NCBI GenBank assembly: GCA_963818725.1
Contig: CAWFTU010000001.1
Location: 186,001 to 250,000, forward strand
Length of the DNA stretch: 64,000 nucleotides
DNA from: DATFDN01 sp963818725
GTDB lineage: Bacteria; Pseudomonadota; Alphaproteobacteria; Acetobacterales; Acetobacteraceae
Reading direction: 5' to 3'
Shown here: positions 53,678 through 64,000 of the stretch, one piece after another
How the letters are laid out: every line of letters begins with the position of its first letter
Numbering within the stretch: position 1 is the first letter of the stretch
Notes under the pieces: model-generated
What the model saw: the letters and a program-made list of their open reading frames with translations, nothing else
The model's database searches: none
What the model was told of the DNA's origin: nothing
Program-made: the position numbers and the translations under genes

Positions 53678-53961
53678 ATCGGCGCGCTGATTGCGGACAA
53701 GGCCTTCGACAGCAACGCCCTTATTGCCGAGCTCGATGCGCGCGGGGCCAAGGTGGTGATCTCCCAGCATCCGCGCCGGGCGCAGCCGCTTGCGATCGAC
53801 AAGGAGATGTATAAATGGCGCCACCTGATCGAGAACTTCTTCTGCAAGCTGAAAGAGTTCAAGCGGATCGCCATGCGCGCCGACAAAACCGATCAGAGCT
53901 TTGCGGCCAACCTCCATCTCGCCGCCGCCGTCATCCATTCGCGATGATTCCCAACAGGCCC
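53678..53961 (+). pseudogene. IS5 family transposase, 3' fragment
   Basis: LIADKAFDSNALIAELDARG, KWRHLIENFFCKLKEFKRIA, MRADKTDQSFAANLHLAAAV: the C-terminal DDE half of an IS427-group transposase, followed by the usual end sequence TTCCCAACAGGCCC. Cut at its 5' side by IS21. Confidence 0.88.
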
Positions 53962-53964
53962 TAG

Positions 53965-55380
53965 CACTACAGTTGCATTTTTCGTTTCAGATGCGAGCGC
54001 TGGGCGGCGGCTTGGTGCGCCCGTCGCCAGACTGACCACGCGATGACGTGGGCGGGTCGGATGCGTCGCTGGGCCAGGCGCATCGCGAGGCGGCGGATTT
54101 CCTGGATCGACCAGCGGATGAGGGGGCGCGCGTACGCGGCAGCCGCGGCGGTGTTTTTGGGGGTGCCTGGTTGGCGCGCTGGCGCACCCGCGCGAGGATG
54201 GCGAAGGCCAGCATGACCAGGCTCATATGACGGTGCCAGCCATGCCAAGAGCGGGTCTCGTTGTGGTCGAGGCCGGAGTGCGGTCTTCGCCGTCTCGAAC
54301 GCGTCCTCAACGGACCAGCGGCTGCCTTCGACGGTGGCCAGGGTCTCGACGCCGGTGCCTTGCGGGCACCAGGTGCTGAAATAGGCGAGCGCGCCATCGG
54401 CAATGTTGCGCCGGATCAGCAGGCCGCGCGTCCAGGTGCCGCTGAGGGTCGGGTTGAACTCATCGGCCTCAAGGTCAGCCAACTCCAGGTAAACCCAGTC
54501 GTAGAGCCGTGCGCCTTTGGTGCCCTCGCCCGCGGACAAGCGCCGCCAACCCGAGGCATCGAGGCCGCGGGCGATCGCCTCAGCGGTGCCAGCCACCACT
54601 GGCAGGCGCCCCCAAGAGGCGAACTGGTCCGTGGCGTTGGCGCCGAGCACGTAGCCGCGGCCTTCCCGGCGCAGCAGCATCTCGATCTCGCCCACACCGT
54701 AGACAGTGTCGCCGACCACCCAGGAGAAGGGCACCTTGGCCGAGACCGCGCGCTTGATCATGTCGGCTGCGAGCCGCGGCTTGGTGGCGAACGACACGTC
54801 CTGTGGCACGTGGGCCGCAGCCCGGCGCGCCGGGTCGCGGGTCCAGTCGCGGGGCAGGTAGAGCGTACGGTCGATGAAGGCGTGGCCGTGGCGTGACGCG
54901 CAGGCCAAGAACACCCCGACCTGGCAGTTGGTGATCTTGCCCGCTGACCCCGTATACTGCCGCGCCGCCCCGCATGACGCCTTGCCCTGCTTGAGAAAGC
55001 CGGTCTCGTCCACCACGAGCACGGCATCGGCGTCGGCCAGCGTCTCCAGCGCATACGCGCGCACGGTGTCGCGCAAGCTATCGGCCTCCCACCGGCCACG
55101 TCCCAGGATGGCCTGCTGCCGCCAGGGGCCGGGGTCTCCGGCCGCCTCGGCGCGCATCCAGCCCGTCTTGCGCCGCTCCGGCCCGAGCAACCCGTCCAGG
55201 AACAGGCCCGCCGAGGCCGCCACGCGCCCTTGCGTGAACAAGGGGCGCATCCGCCGCTTGGCCTCGCGCAACTCCGCTGCCCACAGCTCCAGCGTCGTCT
55301 CGATCGAGGCACCGCTCACTTTTGCCCTCCCGCCTATGCGGGAGAAGATGAGGGGTTCAACCCAGAATGCAACTGTAGTG
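53965..55380 (-). mobile_element. IS701 family element
   Basis: Ends CACTACAGTTGCATT and reverse complement, target duplication CTAG at 53961-53964 and 55381-55384, as usual for IS701. Inserted at the junction of the IS5 fragment and the BT1-type transporter gene. Confidence 0.93.
53967..55319 (-). pseudogene. IS701 family transposase with two compensating frameshifts
   Basis: From GTG 55319: SGASIETTLELWAAELREAK, VVDETGFLKQGKASCGAARQ, WVVGDTVYGVGEIEMLLRRE, SRWSVEDAFETAKT. Near 54270 the frame slips; the true continuation GLDHNETRSWHGWHRHMSLV is in another frame until about 54150, after which LIRWSIQEIRRLAMRLAQRR to the end is back in the first frame. The open frame is unbroken, but about 40 residues would be wrong. 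Confidence 0.85.
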
Positions 55381-56592
55381 CTAGGCCGCCGCAGCCTCGT
55401 CTCCCTGGCGCCGGTCGCCGAGCCGGAGCAGCGGCACGGTCGCGAAGGCGAGCGCCGTGAACGCCGCCGAGACCACGACCAGCGGCGCAAGCTGTTCATG
55501 GAAGACGTGCTGGTACAGGAACGCGCCGGCGGTGTCTGACGCCGGCGCGGCAAGGTTGATGATCGACATCAGGGTCGCGAAGACGAACCCCTCGGAGCGT
55601 TTCGGGCACATCTCCGCGGCCAAGGTGAGAGTGGCGACATTGGCGACCATCGCCGCCACGCCGCTGCCGAAGTTCACGGCCGCAGCGGTGATTTCATTGG
55701 ACAGCAGCAGGAAGCTCGCCGTGCTGGCCGTGCCGAGCAGGATGCTCAGGTTGAGCAGGCTGCGCAGCCGCATCCCCTCCAGCAGCCGGCGATAAAACAC
55801 CGCGCCCACGATCCAGCCGGCCGAAGCGATAGCGCCGAGCAGACCGATATAGGATTGGCTGAACTTCATCTTGTCGGTCATGTAGAAATAGAGCGGCGTG
55901 CCGAAGCCGGGGCTGAATGAATAGAGGAACAGGAACGCGCCGAGCAGGTAGAGCGTCCGCGAGCGGAACACGGAGAGCAGGCTGCGCAAGGTCCGCTTCA
56001 GCTCGGCAAGGTTCACCGCGCGCCGATCCTCCTCGACCAAGCGGGGAAGCGCGAGCAGCACGGCAAGCGGCGCGGCGGCGCTCAGCAGCGCCGCGGTGCG
56101 GAGCGCCGCCCTGGCGGGCAGGTGTTGCACCAGCTCGCCGCCCGCGACGGAGCTGGCCAGGGTGGCGACGCTGAACCAGAGCCATTGCTGGTTGACGAAG
56201 GCGCCGCTGACCCCGAACCGCTGGCCGCTCTCCACCAGCAGCGCGCCGCAGACCGTGCTCGCGATCGCCATCGCGTAGGCGGTGAGTGCAAGCCAGACGG
56301 CCATCGAGCCGGGCGCCGCCACGGCGGCGACCACGCCGTAGGCGAGGGCGGCCGTCGCGTTGGCGATTACGAGATAGGATTTCCGCCGGTAGCCAAACAG
56401 CGGAACGAAATCGGAGACGATCCCGTAGACCGGCTTGATGACCCACGGCAGGGTGAAGATCGCGAGAAAGGCAGTGATCCGCACCGGCGTCCAACCGCTC
56501 TCCTTCAGGAAATAGGTCAACGGCTGGGCGATGATTCCGACCCGCGCCTGGCCGATGCCCTCGACGAAATAGACCAGGGCGAACAGCAGCAT
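55381..56592 (-). CDS. BT1-type (folate/biopterin-like) MFS transporter
   Basis: About 403 residues, 12 membrane segments; YFVEGIGQARVGIIAQPLTY, LPWVIKPVYGIVSDFVPLFG and YRRKSYLVIANATA are hallmarks of the BT1 family. Start uncertain: ATG 56592 is used; codons upstream (NTDPRIGRL) may belong with an alternative start. The stop TAG is formed by the IS701 target duplication, so the original C-terminus may have been longer. Substrate unknown; folate and chlorophyll-related BT1 proteins exist. Confidence 0.8.
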   Translation of the reverse strand: MLLFALVYFVEGIGQARVGIIAQPLTYFLKESGWTPVRITAFLAIFTLPWVIKPVYGIVSDFVPLFGYRRKSYLVIANATAALAYGVVAAVAAPGSMAVWLALTAYAMAIASTVCGALLVESGQRFGVSGAFVNQQWLWFSVATLASSVAGGELVQHLPARAALRTAALLSAAAPLAVLLALPRLVEEDRRAVNLAELKRTLRSLLSVFRSRTLYLLGAFLFLYSFSPGFGTPLYFYMTDKMKFSQSYIGLLGAIASAGWIVGAVFYRRLLEGMRLRSLLNLSILLGTASTASFLLLSNEITAAAVNFGSGVAAMVANVATLTLAAEMCPKRSEGFVFATLMSIINLAAPASDTAGAFLYQHVFHEQLAPLVVVSAAFTALAFATVPLLRLGDRRQGDEAAAA

Positions 56593-56624
56593 GAGCCGGC
56601 CGATCCGGGGATCGGTGTTGTTAC

Positions 56625-56757
56625 CTCTCCCCCAACCCCCGCCCGCAAGGCATGCCCTCGGGCCGGCCTTCGGCCGGACCCGTGGGGGAGGGAGCTTACG
56701 GGACGACTTTCCCTCCCCTTGCGGGAGGGGGCCGGGGTGAGGGGGCGCACGCCGCCC
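56625..56757. repeat. REP-type GC-rich palindromes between transporter and SDR genes
   Basis: CTCTCCCCC...GGGGGAGGG and CCCTCCCCTTGCGGGAGGG followed by GGCCGGGGTGAGGGGGCG, the common alphaproteobacterial extragenic palindrome. Probably ends transcription of the SDR gene. Confidence 0.7.
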
Positions 56758-56767
56758 TCTGCCGTGA

Positions 56768-57484
56768 TTAAGGATCGGCACCCGTCACGAGCGCTCCGTT
56801 GCGCGCCTCGTCCGGCAGGCACAGCGCGGCGAGCTTTGGCGCGACCGCCTTGGGACGGGGCAGGTGGGCGGGGTCTTCGCCGGGAAAGGCCGCCAGGCGC
56901 AGCCGTGTCGCGACTGGCCCTGGGTCAAACAGGTTGACGCGCAGGCGCGTGGTCGTCCCCACCTCGTCGGCCCAGGTCAGCACCAGATGCTCGAGCGCCG
57001 CCTTGGACGCTCCGTAGCAGCCCCAATAGGCTTTCGGCGCGCGGGCCCGCGCGGCGGTGACGAACACGGCGCGGCCCGCCGGGGCGGCGCGCAGGAGCCC
57101 GTCGCAGGTGCGGATCAGCCGCCAGGCGGCGGTGGCGTTCACGCCCAATGCCTCGTTCCACTCGGCGGGCAGCAAGTGGCCGACCGGGGCCAACCGGCCC
57201 AGCGCGCCGGCGCAATGGACCAGGATGTCGAGGCGGCGGAAGCGGACGCCGATGCTGGGGCCCAGCGCGTCCACCTGCTCGGCCTCCAACAGGTCGAGTG
57301 GCAGCAGCGTGGCCGCGCCGCCCATTGCGCGGATGGCGTCGTCGGTCTCCTCCAGCCCGCCTTGCGTGCGGGCGGTGATGACGCAGTGCGCGCCGAGGCG
57401 GGCCAACTCGATCGCGGTCGCGGCGCCGATACCCCGGCTCGCGCCAGTGACGAGGGCGACCGTGTCGGAGAGGGGAGCAGCCAT
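56768..57484 (-). CDS. Short-chain dehydrogenase/reductase
   Basis: 238 residues from ATG 57484. Rossmann motif TGASRGIGAATA near the start, NAG-like region VHCAGALGRL, catalytic Tyr-Lys as YWGCYGASKAALEH; the usual Ser is in the preceding strand region FVTAARARAP, which lacks an obvious Ser, so activity is uncertain. Sits after purF in the common radA-cvpA-purF-SDR order. Confidence 0.88.
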   Translation of the reverse strand: MAAPLSDTVALVTGASRGIGAATAIELARLGAHCVITARTQGGLEETDDAIRAMGGAATLLPLDLLEAEQVDALGPSIGVRFRRLDILVHCAGALGRLAPVGHLLPAEWNEALGVNATAAWRLIRTCDGLLRAAPAGRAVFVTAARARAPKAYWGCYGASKAALEHLVLTWADEVGTTTRLRVNLFDPGPVATRLRLAAFPGEDPAHLPRPKAVAPKLAALCLPDEARNGALVTGADP

Positions 57485-57504
57485 TAGCGCACCTGATCGC
57501 GCGG

Positions 57505-57606
57505 AGCCAACTCCCTCTCCCACCGCTTGCGGGGGGAGAGGGCCGGGGTGAGGGGGGTCGGGAAGCCACCCTCACCCCGACCCTCTCCCGCAAGCGGGAG
57601 AGGGAG
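57505..57606. terminator. REP pair / bidirectional terminator after purF
   Basis: Perfect 10-bp stem CCCTCTCCCG CAAG CGGGAGAGGG (57581-57604) facing a second palindrome (57505-57540); GGCCGGGGTGAGGGGGGTC and its complement join them. Located between the purF stop and the SDR start. Confidence 0.65.
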
Positions 57607-57641
57607 AAAAGAGCCGCGCCCCGGCATCCTCCGCAGCACCA

Positions 57642-59105
57642 TCAGCAGTGATCGTTCAGCAGGCTGAGCTGGCGCTCAGCGTTGTCGGCCTGGTCTGGCA
57701 CGCCGATCGGGTAGTCGCCCGTGAAGCAGGCGTCGCAGTAGTGCGGACGCGCCAACTCGCGGCCGTCCTTCCCCAGCGCGCAGTACAAGCCATCGATCGA
57801 GACGAAGGCGAGGCTGTCGGCGCCGATCTGCTCGGCCATCTCCTCGACCGAGAAGCGCGCGGCGAGCAGCTTGTCGCGCTCTGGGGTGTCGATGCCGTAG
57901 AAGCAGGAATGCGTCGTCGGCGGCGAGGAAATGCGCATGTGCACCTCGCGCGCCCCGGCGTGGCGGACCATTTCGACGATTTTGCGGCTGGTGGTGCCGC
58001 GCACGATCGAATCATCGACCAGGATCACCCGCTTCCCCTCCAGCGCGGCGCGGTTGGCGGAGTGCTTCAGCTTGACGCCGAGATGGCGGATGTTGTCGGT
58101 CGGTTCGATGAAGGTGCGCCCGACGTAGTGGTTGCGGATGATGCCCAACTCGAACGGGATGCCGCTCTCGGCGGCGTAGCCCATCGCCGCGGGGACGCCC
58201 GAATCCGGCACCGGCACCACGATGTCGGCGGGCACGCCGGATTCGCGCGCCAGCTCGGCGCCGATGCGCTTGCGCGCCGCGTAGACCGCTATGCCCTCCA
58301 TCACCGAATCAGGGCGCGCGAAGTAGATGTACTCGAAGACGCAGAAGCGCTCCCGCTTGCGGCCGAACGGCTTGATGCTGTGCACGCCCTGCGCGTCGAT
58401 GATGATGATCTCGCCCGGCTCGACATCGCGCACGAACTCCGCGTCCACGATGTCGAGCGCGCAGGTCTCCGAAGCCAGCACCCAGCCGGAGGCCGGGTCG
58501 GTGCCGATGCGCCCCAGGATCAGCGGCCGCACGCCGAGCGGGTCGCGCCCGCCGATCAGCGCCTCGTCCGACAAGGCGACCAGCGAATAGGCGCCGACCA
58601 CCTGCTTCAGCGCGTCGATCAGCCGGTCGGGGACCGTGGAGTAGAGGCTGATCGCGATCAGGTGGATGAACACCTCGGAATCGGTCGTGGACTGGAACAG
58701 GCAGCCCCGCCGGACCAGGCTGCGGCGCAGGATGTGCGCGTTGGTCAGGTTGCCGTTGTGCGCCACCGCGAAGCCGCCGAACTCGAAGTCGGCATAGAGC
58801 GGCTGGACGTTGCGCAGGATCGTGGCACCCGTGGTGGCGTAGCGGTTGTGGCCGATGGCGCGGGTGCCGGGCAGGGAGGCGATGATGCGGGCGTCGCCGA
58901 AATTGTCGCCGACCAGCCCCATGGCCTTGTGGGAATGGAAACGGGCGCCATCATAGCTGACGATGCCCGTCGCCTCCTGCCCGCGGTGCTGCAACGCGTG
59001 CAGGCCGAGCGCGGTGACGGCGGCGGCGTCGGGAACATTCCACACGCCGAAGACCCCGCACTCCTCGTGCGGCTTGTCGTCGTCCGGGACCGCAACCCAC
59101 GCCAT
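57642..59105 (-). CDS. purF: Amidophosphoribosyltransferase
   Basis: 487 residues. First step of purine synthesis: PRPP plus glutamine to phosphoribosylamine. Catalytic Cys16 after a short propeptide (HEECGVFGVW), glutaminase motifs ALQHRGQEATGI and IGHNRYATTG, PRPP loop VILVDDSIVRGTTSRKIVEM, and Cys residues near the end (CDACFTGDYP) that could hold an iron-sulfur cluster as in the Bacillus type. Intact; directly downstream of cvpA (11-bp gap). Confidence 0.96.
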   Translation of the reverse strand: MAWVAVPDDDKPHEECGVFGVWNVPDAAAVTALGLHALQHRGQEATGIVSYDGARFHSHKAMGLVGDNFGDARIIASLPGTRAIGHNRYATTGATILRNVQPLYADFEFGGFAVAHNGNLTNAHILRRSLVRRGCLFQSTTDSEVFIHLIAISLYSTVPDRLIDALKQVVGAYSLVALSDEALIGGRDPLGVRPLILGRIGTDPASGWVLASETCALDIVDAEFVRDVEPGEIIIIDAQGVHSIKPFGRKRERFCVFEYIYFARPDSVMEGIAVYAARKRIGAELARESGVPADIVVPVPDSGVPAAMGYAAESGIPFELGIIRNHYVGRTFIEPTDNIRHLGVKLKHSANRAALEGKRVILVDDSIVRGTTSRKIVEMVRHAGAREVHMRISSPPTTHSCFYGIDTPERDKLLAARFSVEEMAEQIGADSLAFVSIDGLYCALGKDGRELARPHYCDACFTGDYPIGVPDQADNAERQLSLLNDHC

Positions 59106-59116
59106 GCCGGTCTCTC

Positions 59117-59707
59117 CTACTGCCGTACCAGGTGCGGCCCGGTCGCTCGCCCTTGCGGGGTGGCGCGCAACAGGGCGTCCGCTGTCGCCTGCCGCCTACC
59201 CGGCGGCGCATAGATGTGTGGCCGGAAGCGCGGAGGAAGACGCCCGCTCAGCCAGGCCGCGCCTTCATAGACGGTGCCAAGCGCACGGGCGCCAAGCACC
59301 GGACGAGGCCAGTTCTCCACCGGCCCGGCCAGCCACCCAGCGATGATATAGGCGAGGATGATGAGCCCCGCACCCCGCGCGAGGCCGAATACCAGCCCCA
59401 ACGTGCGGTCAAGCCCGCCGAGCGCCGAGCCGCGCACCGTGCGGGCGATGCGGTGAGAGATGAACAGCAGCACCGCGAGGCTCACCAGGAACAGCACGGC
59501 GTAAGCGACCGGCTCGCCCAGCGCCGGGCGGTCGTGCATCCACGATTCAAAGCGCGGGCGAAGGTACGGCGTTGCCCAGACCGCCAGCACGGCGGCGCCG
59601 ACCCAGGCCCCGATGCCCAGCACCTCGCGCACGAAGCCGCGCAGGAACGCGAGCAGTCCGGAGACGGCCAGCACCGCGACCAGGACAGCGTCAACCCAGG
59701 TCATCAA
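59117..59707 (-). CDS. cvpA: CvpA family inner-membrane protein
   Basis: 196 residues, four membrane helices; MTWVDAVLVAVLAVSGLLAF, RGFVREVLGIGAWVGAAVLA and SALGGLDRTLGLVFGLARGA are the family signature. Role not settled (envelope stress, colicin V secretion in enterics). Same cvpA-purF pairing as in many proteobacteria. Confidence 0.92.
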   Translation of the reverse strand: MMTWVDAVLVAVLAVSGLLAFLRGFVREVLGIGAWVGAAVLAVWATPYLRPRFESWMHDRPALGEPVAYAVLFLVSLAVLLFISHRIARTVRGSALGGLDRTLGLVFGLARGAGLIILAYIIAGWLAGPVENWPRPVLGARALGTVYEGAAWLSGRLPPRFRPHIYAPPGRRQATADALLRATPQGRATGPHLVRQ

Positions 59708-59891
59708 TACCCCTTCCCGTGCGGGAGGGCTGCGGGACAGGTCGAGACGACACGGAATCGGTCAGCGCGGAGAATGATCGGCAGTATGCAGCGCGTGAGC
59801 GCCAGCGCCAAGCGCGTGCTTCGGCGCCGGCTCCCGCCACGAGGCTTGAACGAGCGAGTCATGCGCTGGAGCTCGATTGAAAATTACAGCC

Positions 59892-60314
59892 TCACTCCTC
59901 CCACGGATTGACGATAGCAACGCCGCTCCCCTCGAAGTCAGCGACGTTGCGGGTGACGACGCTGGCCCCACGGGACCGCGCGACCGAAGCGATCATGAGA
60001 TCGACCGTCGCGGCGGATCGTCCCGCCCGGCGGCGAAAGGCGAAGATATCCGCGTAGGCGGTCGCTGCCGCCATGTCGAAGGGCAGTACGCGCCCCTCGA
60101 AGTCCTCCCGGAACATGGCCTGCACCGCCTCCTCCAGAGCGAGCCGACGGCGGCTTTCCGGCATGATCGCGAGACCGGACAAGATCTCCGCCTGGCAGAC
60201 GGCCGCCGTGAACAGGAGATCGGGACGCTGCCCGGATACCCACGTCGACACCTCCGGGACTCGCTCGGCACGCATCATTGCGGAGAGGACGTTGGTATCG
60301 AGGAGGAACATCAC
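59892..60314 (-). CDS. vapC: VapC-type PIN domain toxin
   Basis: 140 residues. PIN acidic residues in LLDTNVLSAMMRAERVPEVS, AVCQAEILSGL (Glu), ATAYADIFAFRR (Asp) and DLMIASVARSRG, VVTRNVADFEG. A probable RNase toxin of the FitB-like group. Coupled to the antitoxin by ATGA overlap. Confidence 0.92.
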   Translation of the reverse strand: MMFLLDTNVLSAMMRAERVPEVSTWVSGQRPDLLFTAAVCQAEILSGLAIMPESRRRLALEEAVQAMFREDFEGRVLPFDMAAATAYADIFAFRRRAGRSAATVDLMIASVARSRGASVVTRNVADFEGSGVAIVNPWEE

Positions 60315-60559
60315 TCGAAGCAGGGTGGGTTGCGGGCCGGCTCGCGCGGGGGCAGCTCAATGTTGGCCCCTCCAAGCGGCGCGAAGCGGGCGTGAATGCG
60401 GTCGTAAAGGTCCCGGCCTTCCGGCCGCGCGGGCCCACTCAGGGCACTTCGGAGAATGCGCCGGGCCTCGGCCTCCATCGAGTGGCCGTGCTTCGCCGCC
60501 TGCACGCGCAGACGCTCCTTGAGCGCCGGATCGAGGTTTCGGATTGTGATACTGCTCAT
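60311..60559 (-). CDS. vapB: FitA-like antitoxin
   Basis: 82 residues from ATG 60559: ribbon-helix-helix SSITIRNLDPALKERLRVQA, KHGHSMEAEARRILRSAL, then a toxin-binding tail. Neutralises the PIN protein and probably represses its own operon. Confidence 0.9.
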   Translation of the reverse strand: MSSITIRNLDPALKERLRVQAAKHGHSMEAEARRILRSALSGPARPEGRDLYDRIHARFAPLGGANIELPPREPARNPPCFE

Positions 60560-60671
60560 GAGAGGCGTGACTCGGAAGCACACGATTTCAACGTAATCAA
60601 TGATTGCACACCGGTCAATAAAGCTCCTGGTTGTGCCTTTCAGGCGCCACCCCTAACTTTTCTGTTTGAGA

Positions 60672-62055
<1,384 letters not shown>

Positions 62056-62143
62056 GGCACTCAACAACGGGTCAAACGGCGCGACGATGGACCAGCAAGC
62101 GCCGAGGCGGTCAAGTCCGGTCGCGCTGAATCAACGAGCGGCA

Positions 62144-63285
62144 TCACCGCTGCCCGAAGCTTGCGTCCTCGAAAAGGTCCTTGTACTGGCGCGGCTGCGA
62201 GCGCCAATATTGCTTCGGCGCCGCGACGCGGGCGCCGAGCTTCGCCGCCGCGTGCCAGGGCCAGCGCGGGTCGTAGAGCATGGCGCGGGCGAGCGAGACC
62301 GCGTCGGCCTCGTTGTTGGCGATAATGGAATCGGCCTGTTCGGGCTCGGTGATCAGGCCGACGGCGATGGTCGGCAATCCCACCTCGGCCTTGACCCGCT
62401 GGGCGTACGGAACCTGGTAGCCAGGGCCGAGCTTGATCGCCTGCTCGGGCGAGACGCCGCCCGTGGTGACGTGGATCGCGGCGCAGCCGCGCGCCTTCAG
62501 CGCCTTAGAGAGGGCGACCGTTCCCTCGATGTCCCAGCCATCCGGCACCCAGTCGGTCGCGGAGATGCGCATCCACACCGGCTTCCGCACGGGAAAGGCG
62601 GCGCGGACCGCGTCGAACACCTCGAGCGGGAAGCGCATCCGGTTCTCACGGCTGCCGCCGTACTGGTCCGCGCGCTTGTTGGCAATCGGGGAGAGGAACT
62701 GGTGCAGCAGGTAGCCATGCGCGCCGTGGATCTCGATGCCGTCCAGGCCGAGCCGCGCGGCGCGACGGGCCGCCGCCACGAAATCCTCGCGCACGTGGTC
62801 CATGCCGTCCCGGTCGAGCGCAAGCGGGGCGTCCTCCTCCGGCGAGTGCGGCACTGGTGAGGGCGCCTCGGTCTTCCAGCCGTCCGGCGCGCTGGGCGGG
62901 ATCTGGGCGCCCCCTTCCCAGGGCGGCCGGCTCGATCCTTTGCGCCCGGCGTGGCCGAGCTGGATCGCGACGGGCATGGGCGAATAGGCCCTGATCGCCG
63001 CGAGCACCCGGCCGAGCGCGGCCTCGTTGGCATCATTGTAGAGACCGAGATCCTGGGGGAGATCCGGCCTTCGGGAGAGACCGCGGTCGCTTCCAGGATC
63101 ATCAGCCCCGCCCCGGATAGGGCGAGATGGCCGAGATGGATCATGTGCCAGTCGGTCGCGTTGCCGTCCTGGGCCGAGTATTGGCACATCGGCGCGATGA
63201 CGATCCGGTTGGCGATGCGGAGATCGCCGATCAGCAGCGGCTCGAACAGGTGACTCAATGCTCCGGCTCCCTCGGTTTGCGCCAA
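62144..63285 (-). CDS. NADH:flavin oxidoreductase, old yellow enzyme family (YqjM-like), apparent frameshift
   Basis: FMN TIM barrel. N-terminal SHLFEPLLIGDLRIANRIVI and APMCQYSAQDGNATDWHMIH (YqjM-type Cys), then at the C run (G 63055-63059 on the plus strand) one base is missing; the frame goes on as QDLGLYNDANEAALGRVLAA, PVAIQLGHAGRKGSS, GIEIHGAHGYLLHQFLSP and GGSRENRMRFPLEVFDAVRA to the stop. Start ATG 63285 or TTG 63258. Reduces alpha,beta-unsaturated carbonyls. Confidence 0.88.
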
Positions 63286-63433
63286 TCAGCGGCCAGCGCC
63301 CGATATGGGATCGGGGCGGGACGGCGTTAACCGGGATTTTCAAGCATCCGACGCGCTGACCGGGAATATCCGGGCCGGTCACGGCCCGCCGCGCCGCGCG
63401 GTCATGCACGACCGCGCGGCGCGAGCGGCCGAC

Positions 63434-64000
63434 TTATTCGAAGCCGGTCTTGGTGATCTGCACCTGCGTGCCGTCGAGCTTGCGGATGGTGAAGTAGGCG
63501 CTTTCGTTGTACGTCATCACCGTCTCGCGCAGGAAGTTCAGCGCGACCTGCTCGCCGAGCTTGAGCGACTCCCAGTAGTCCGAGCGCCAGTGGACGCCGG
63601 CGAAGTTGCGCGCCAGCCCGACATTGCCGGCGAGCTTCTCAAGCTCGCCTCCCACCGTCATCTGGTCCGCGTCGGGTTGGCCGTACGGGACGAGCATGGT
63701 GCCGTCATTGTTTGGCTGAGCCACGAACCAGTTCCCGCCCATGCTGCGCTGGGCAGCCTCAATGAGCGGCTTGATGAGCGCGTCGCCGTCAAACAGCGCC
63801 TTCAGCACGGTGATGCAGGCTCCCGCCACCGTGGCGTGGCCGGCGCCATAGGCCGGGTGCGTCGGCGAGCCCTCGGGGAAGGCCATGGGCAGGAGATGGC
63901 TCGCGCCGCTATTCTTCGCCAGAACCTTCGGCAATACCGCCGCTTGCAGCTTGGCGAACTCCCCAGGATGGAACGGATACTTGTCGGCCCCCGGCGTGGC
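63434..64000 (-). CDS. Vanadium-dependent haloperoxidase-like PAP2 protein (3' part)
   Basis: Last 188 residues; the gene continues beyond the window. Vanadate/phosphate-site motifs SPTHPAYGAGHATVAGACIT and FAGVHWRSDYWESLKLGEQV are clear, with VPYGQPDADQMTVGGELEKL typical of the bacterial haloperoxidase branch. May oxidise halides or act as an acid phosphatase. Ends TKTGFE at 63434. Confidence 0.85.
   Translation of the reverse strand, partial: ATPGADKYPFHPGEFAKLQAAVLPKVLAKNSGASHLLPMAFPEGSPTHPAYGAGHATVAGACITVLKALFDGDALIKPLIEAAQRSMGGNWFVAQPNNDGTMLVPYGQPDADQMTVGGELEKLAGNVGLARNFAGVHWRSDYWESLKLGEQVALNFLRETVMTYNESAYFTIRKLDGTQVQITKTGFE

Noticed and set aside
56625..57606. GC-rich palindromes as a CRISPR array or novel repeat
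   Set aside because: They are inverted pairs without regular spacers and match the common extragenic REP type of alphaproteobacteria.
57648..59213. Long plus-strand open frame opposite purF
   Set aside because: Shadow of purF; composition (Val/Asp/Arg/His) is that of an antisense frame.

Overview
The window comes from a GC-rich alphaproteobacterium with a bacteriochlorophyll-based photosynthesis gene cluster. Gene families and synteny (acsF-puhE-COG0523-hemA, ppsR, phasin, radA-cvpA-purF) suit an Acetobacteraceae-like purple or aerobic anoxygenic phototroph, but the species cannot be fixed from the sequence. The window is dense with insertion sequences and the relics they leave.

Layout. 1-3.47 kb: photosynthesis genes: a bchL stub joined by a deletion to the 5' side of acsF, intact acsF, a puhE-COG0523 fusion, and the first quarter of hemA. 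3.47-8.97 kb: an IS pile-up: an IS66-type element against hemA, an IS630-type element at its edge, an IS256-type element inside that, then an ISAs1 element. 9.1-16.8 kb: ordinary chromosomal genes (DUF1203, DUF4142 pseudogene, alpha/beta hydrolase, ferritin-like protein, phasin, cupin, CynX-like transporter, PhyH-like dioxygenase). 17.1-23.9 kb: remains of an integrated element (two helix-turn-helix genes, Toprim primase, DUF3987, zinc-binding protein), a 124-bp MITE, IS5 and IS4 relics and a toxin-antitoxin-like pair. 24.0-30.6 kb: an operon for a lactonase-like metallo-hydrolase, a Gld-type ABC transporter, DUF4340 and HupE/UreJ proteins. 30.7-55.4 kb: accessory DNA with ISL3, IS630, two ISNCY, IS630 holding IS1182, IS3, an IS3/IS481-like element, IS21, an IS5 relic and IS701. 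These have split ppsR and a type IIG methyltransferase gene and broken up copies of a repeated small-gene module. 55.4-64 kb: core genes (BT1-type transporter, SDR, purF, cvpA, vapBC, radA, old yellow enzyme, vanadium haloperoxidase).

Main discovery. Five copies of a 50-54 bp hairpin element lie inside five transposase genes of four IS families (two IS630 types, ISAs1, ISL3, IS1182). Each copy follows GGGCG (one has AGGCG). The arms are conserved, the outer stem shows compensatory base changes, and the inner stem differs in every copy. Three copies have lengths divisible by three and can be translated. I do not recognise this family.

Caution. At least a dozen genes, including radA and an old yellow enzyme, carry single-base indels, several in homopolymers. 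Some pseudogene calls may therefore be sequencing errors. The IS disruptions of hemA, ppsR and the methyltransferase, and the bchL deletion, do not depend on single bases.
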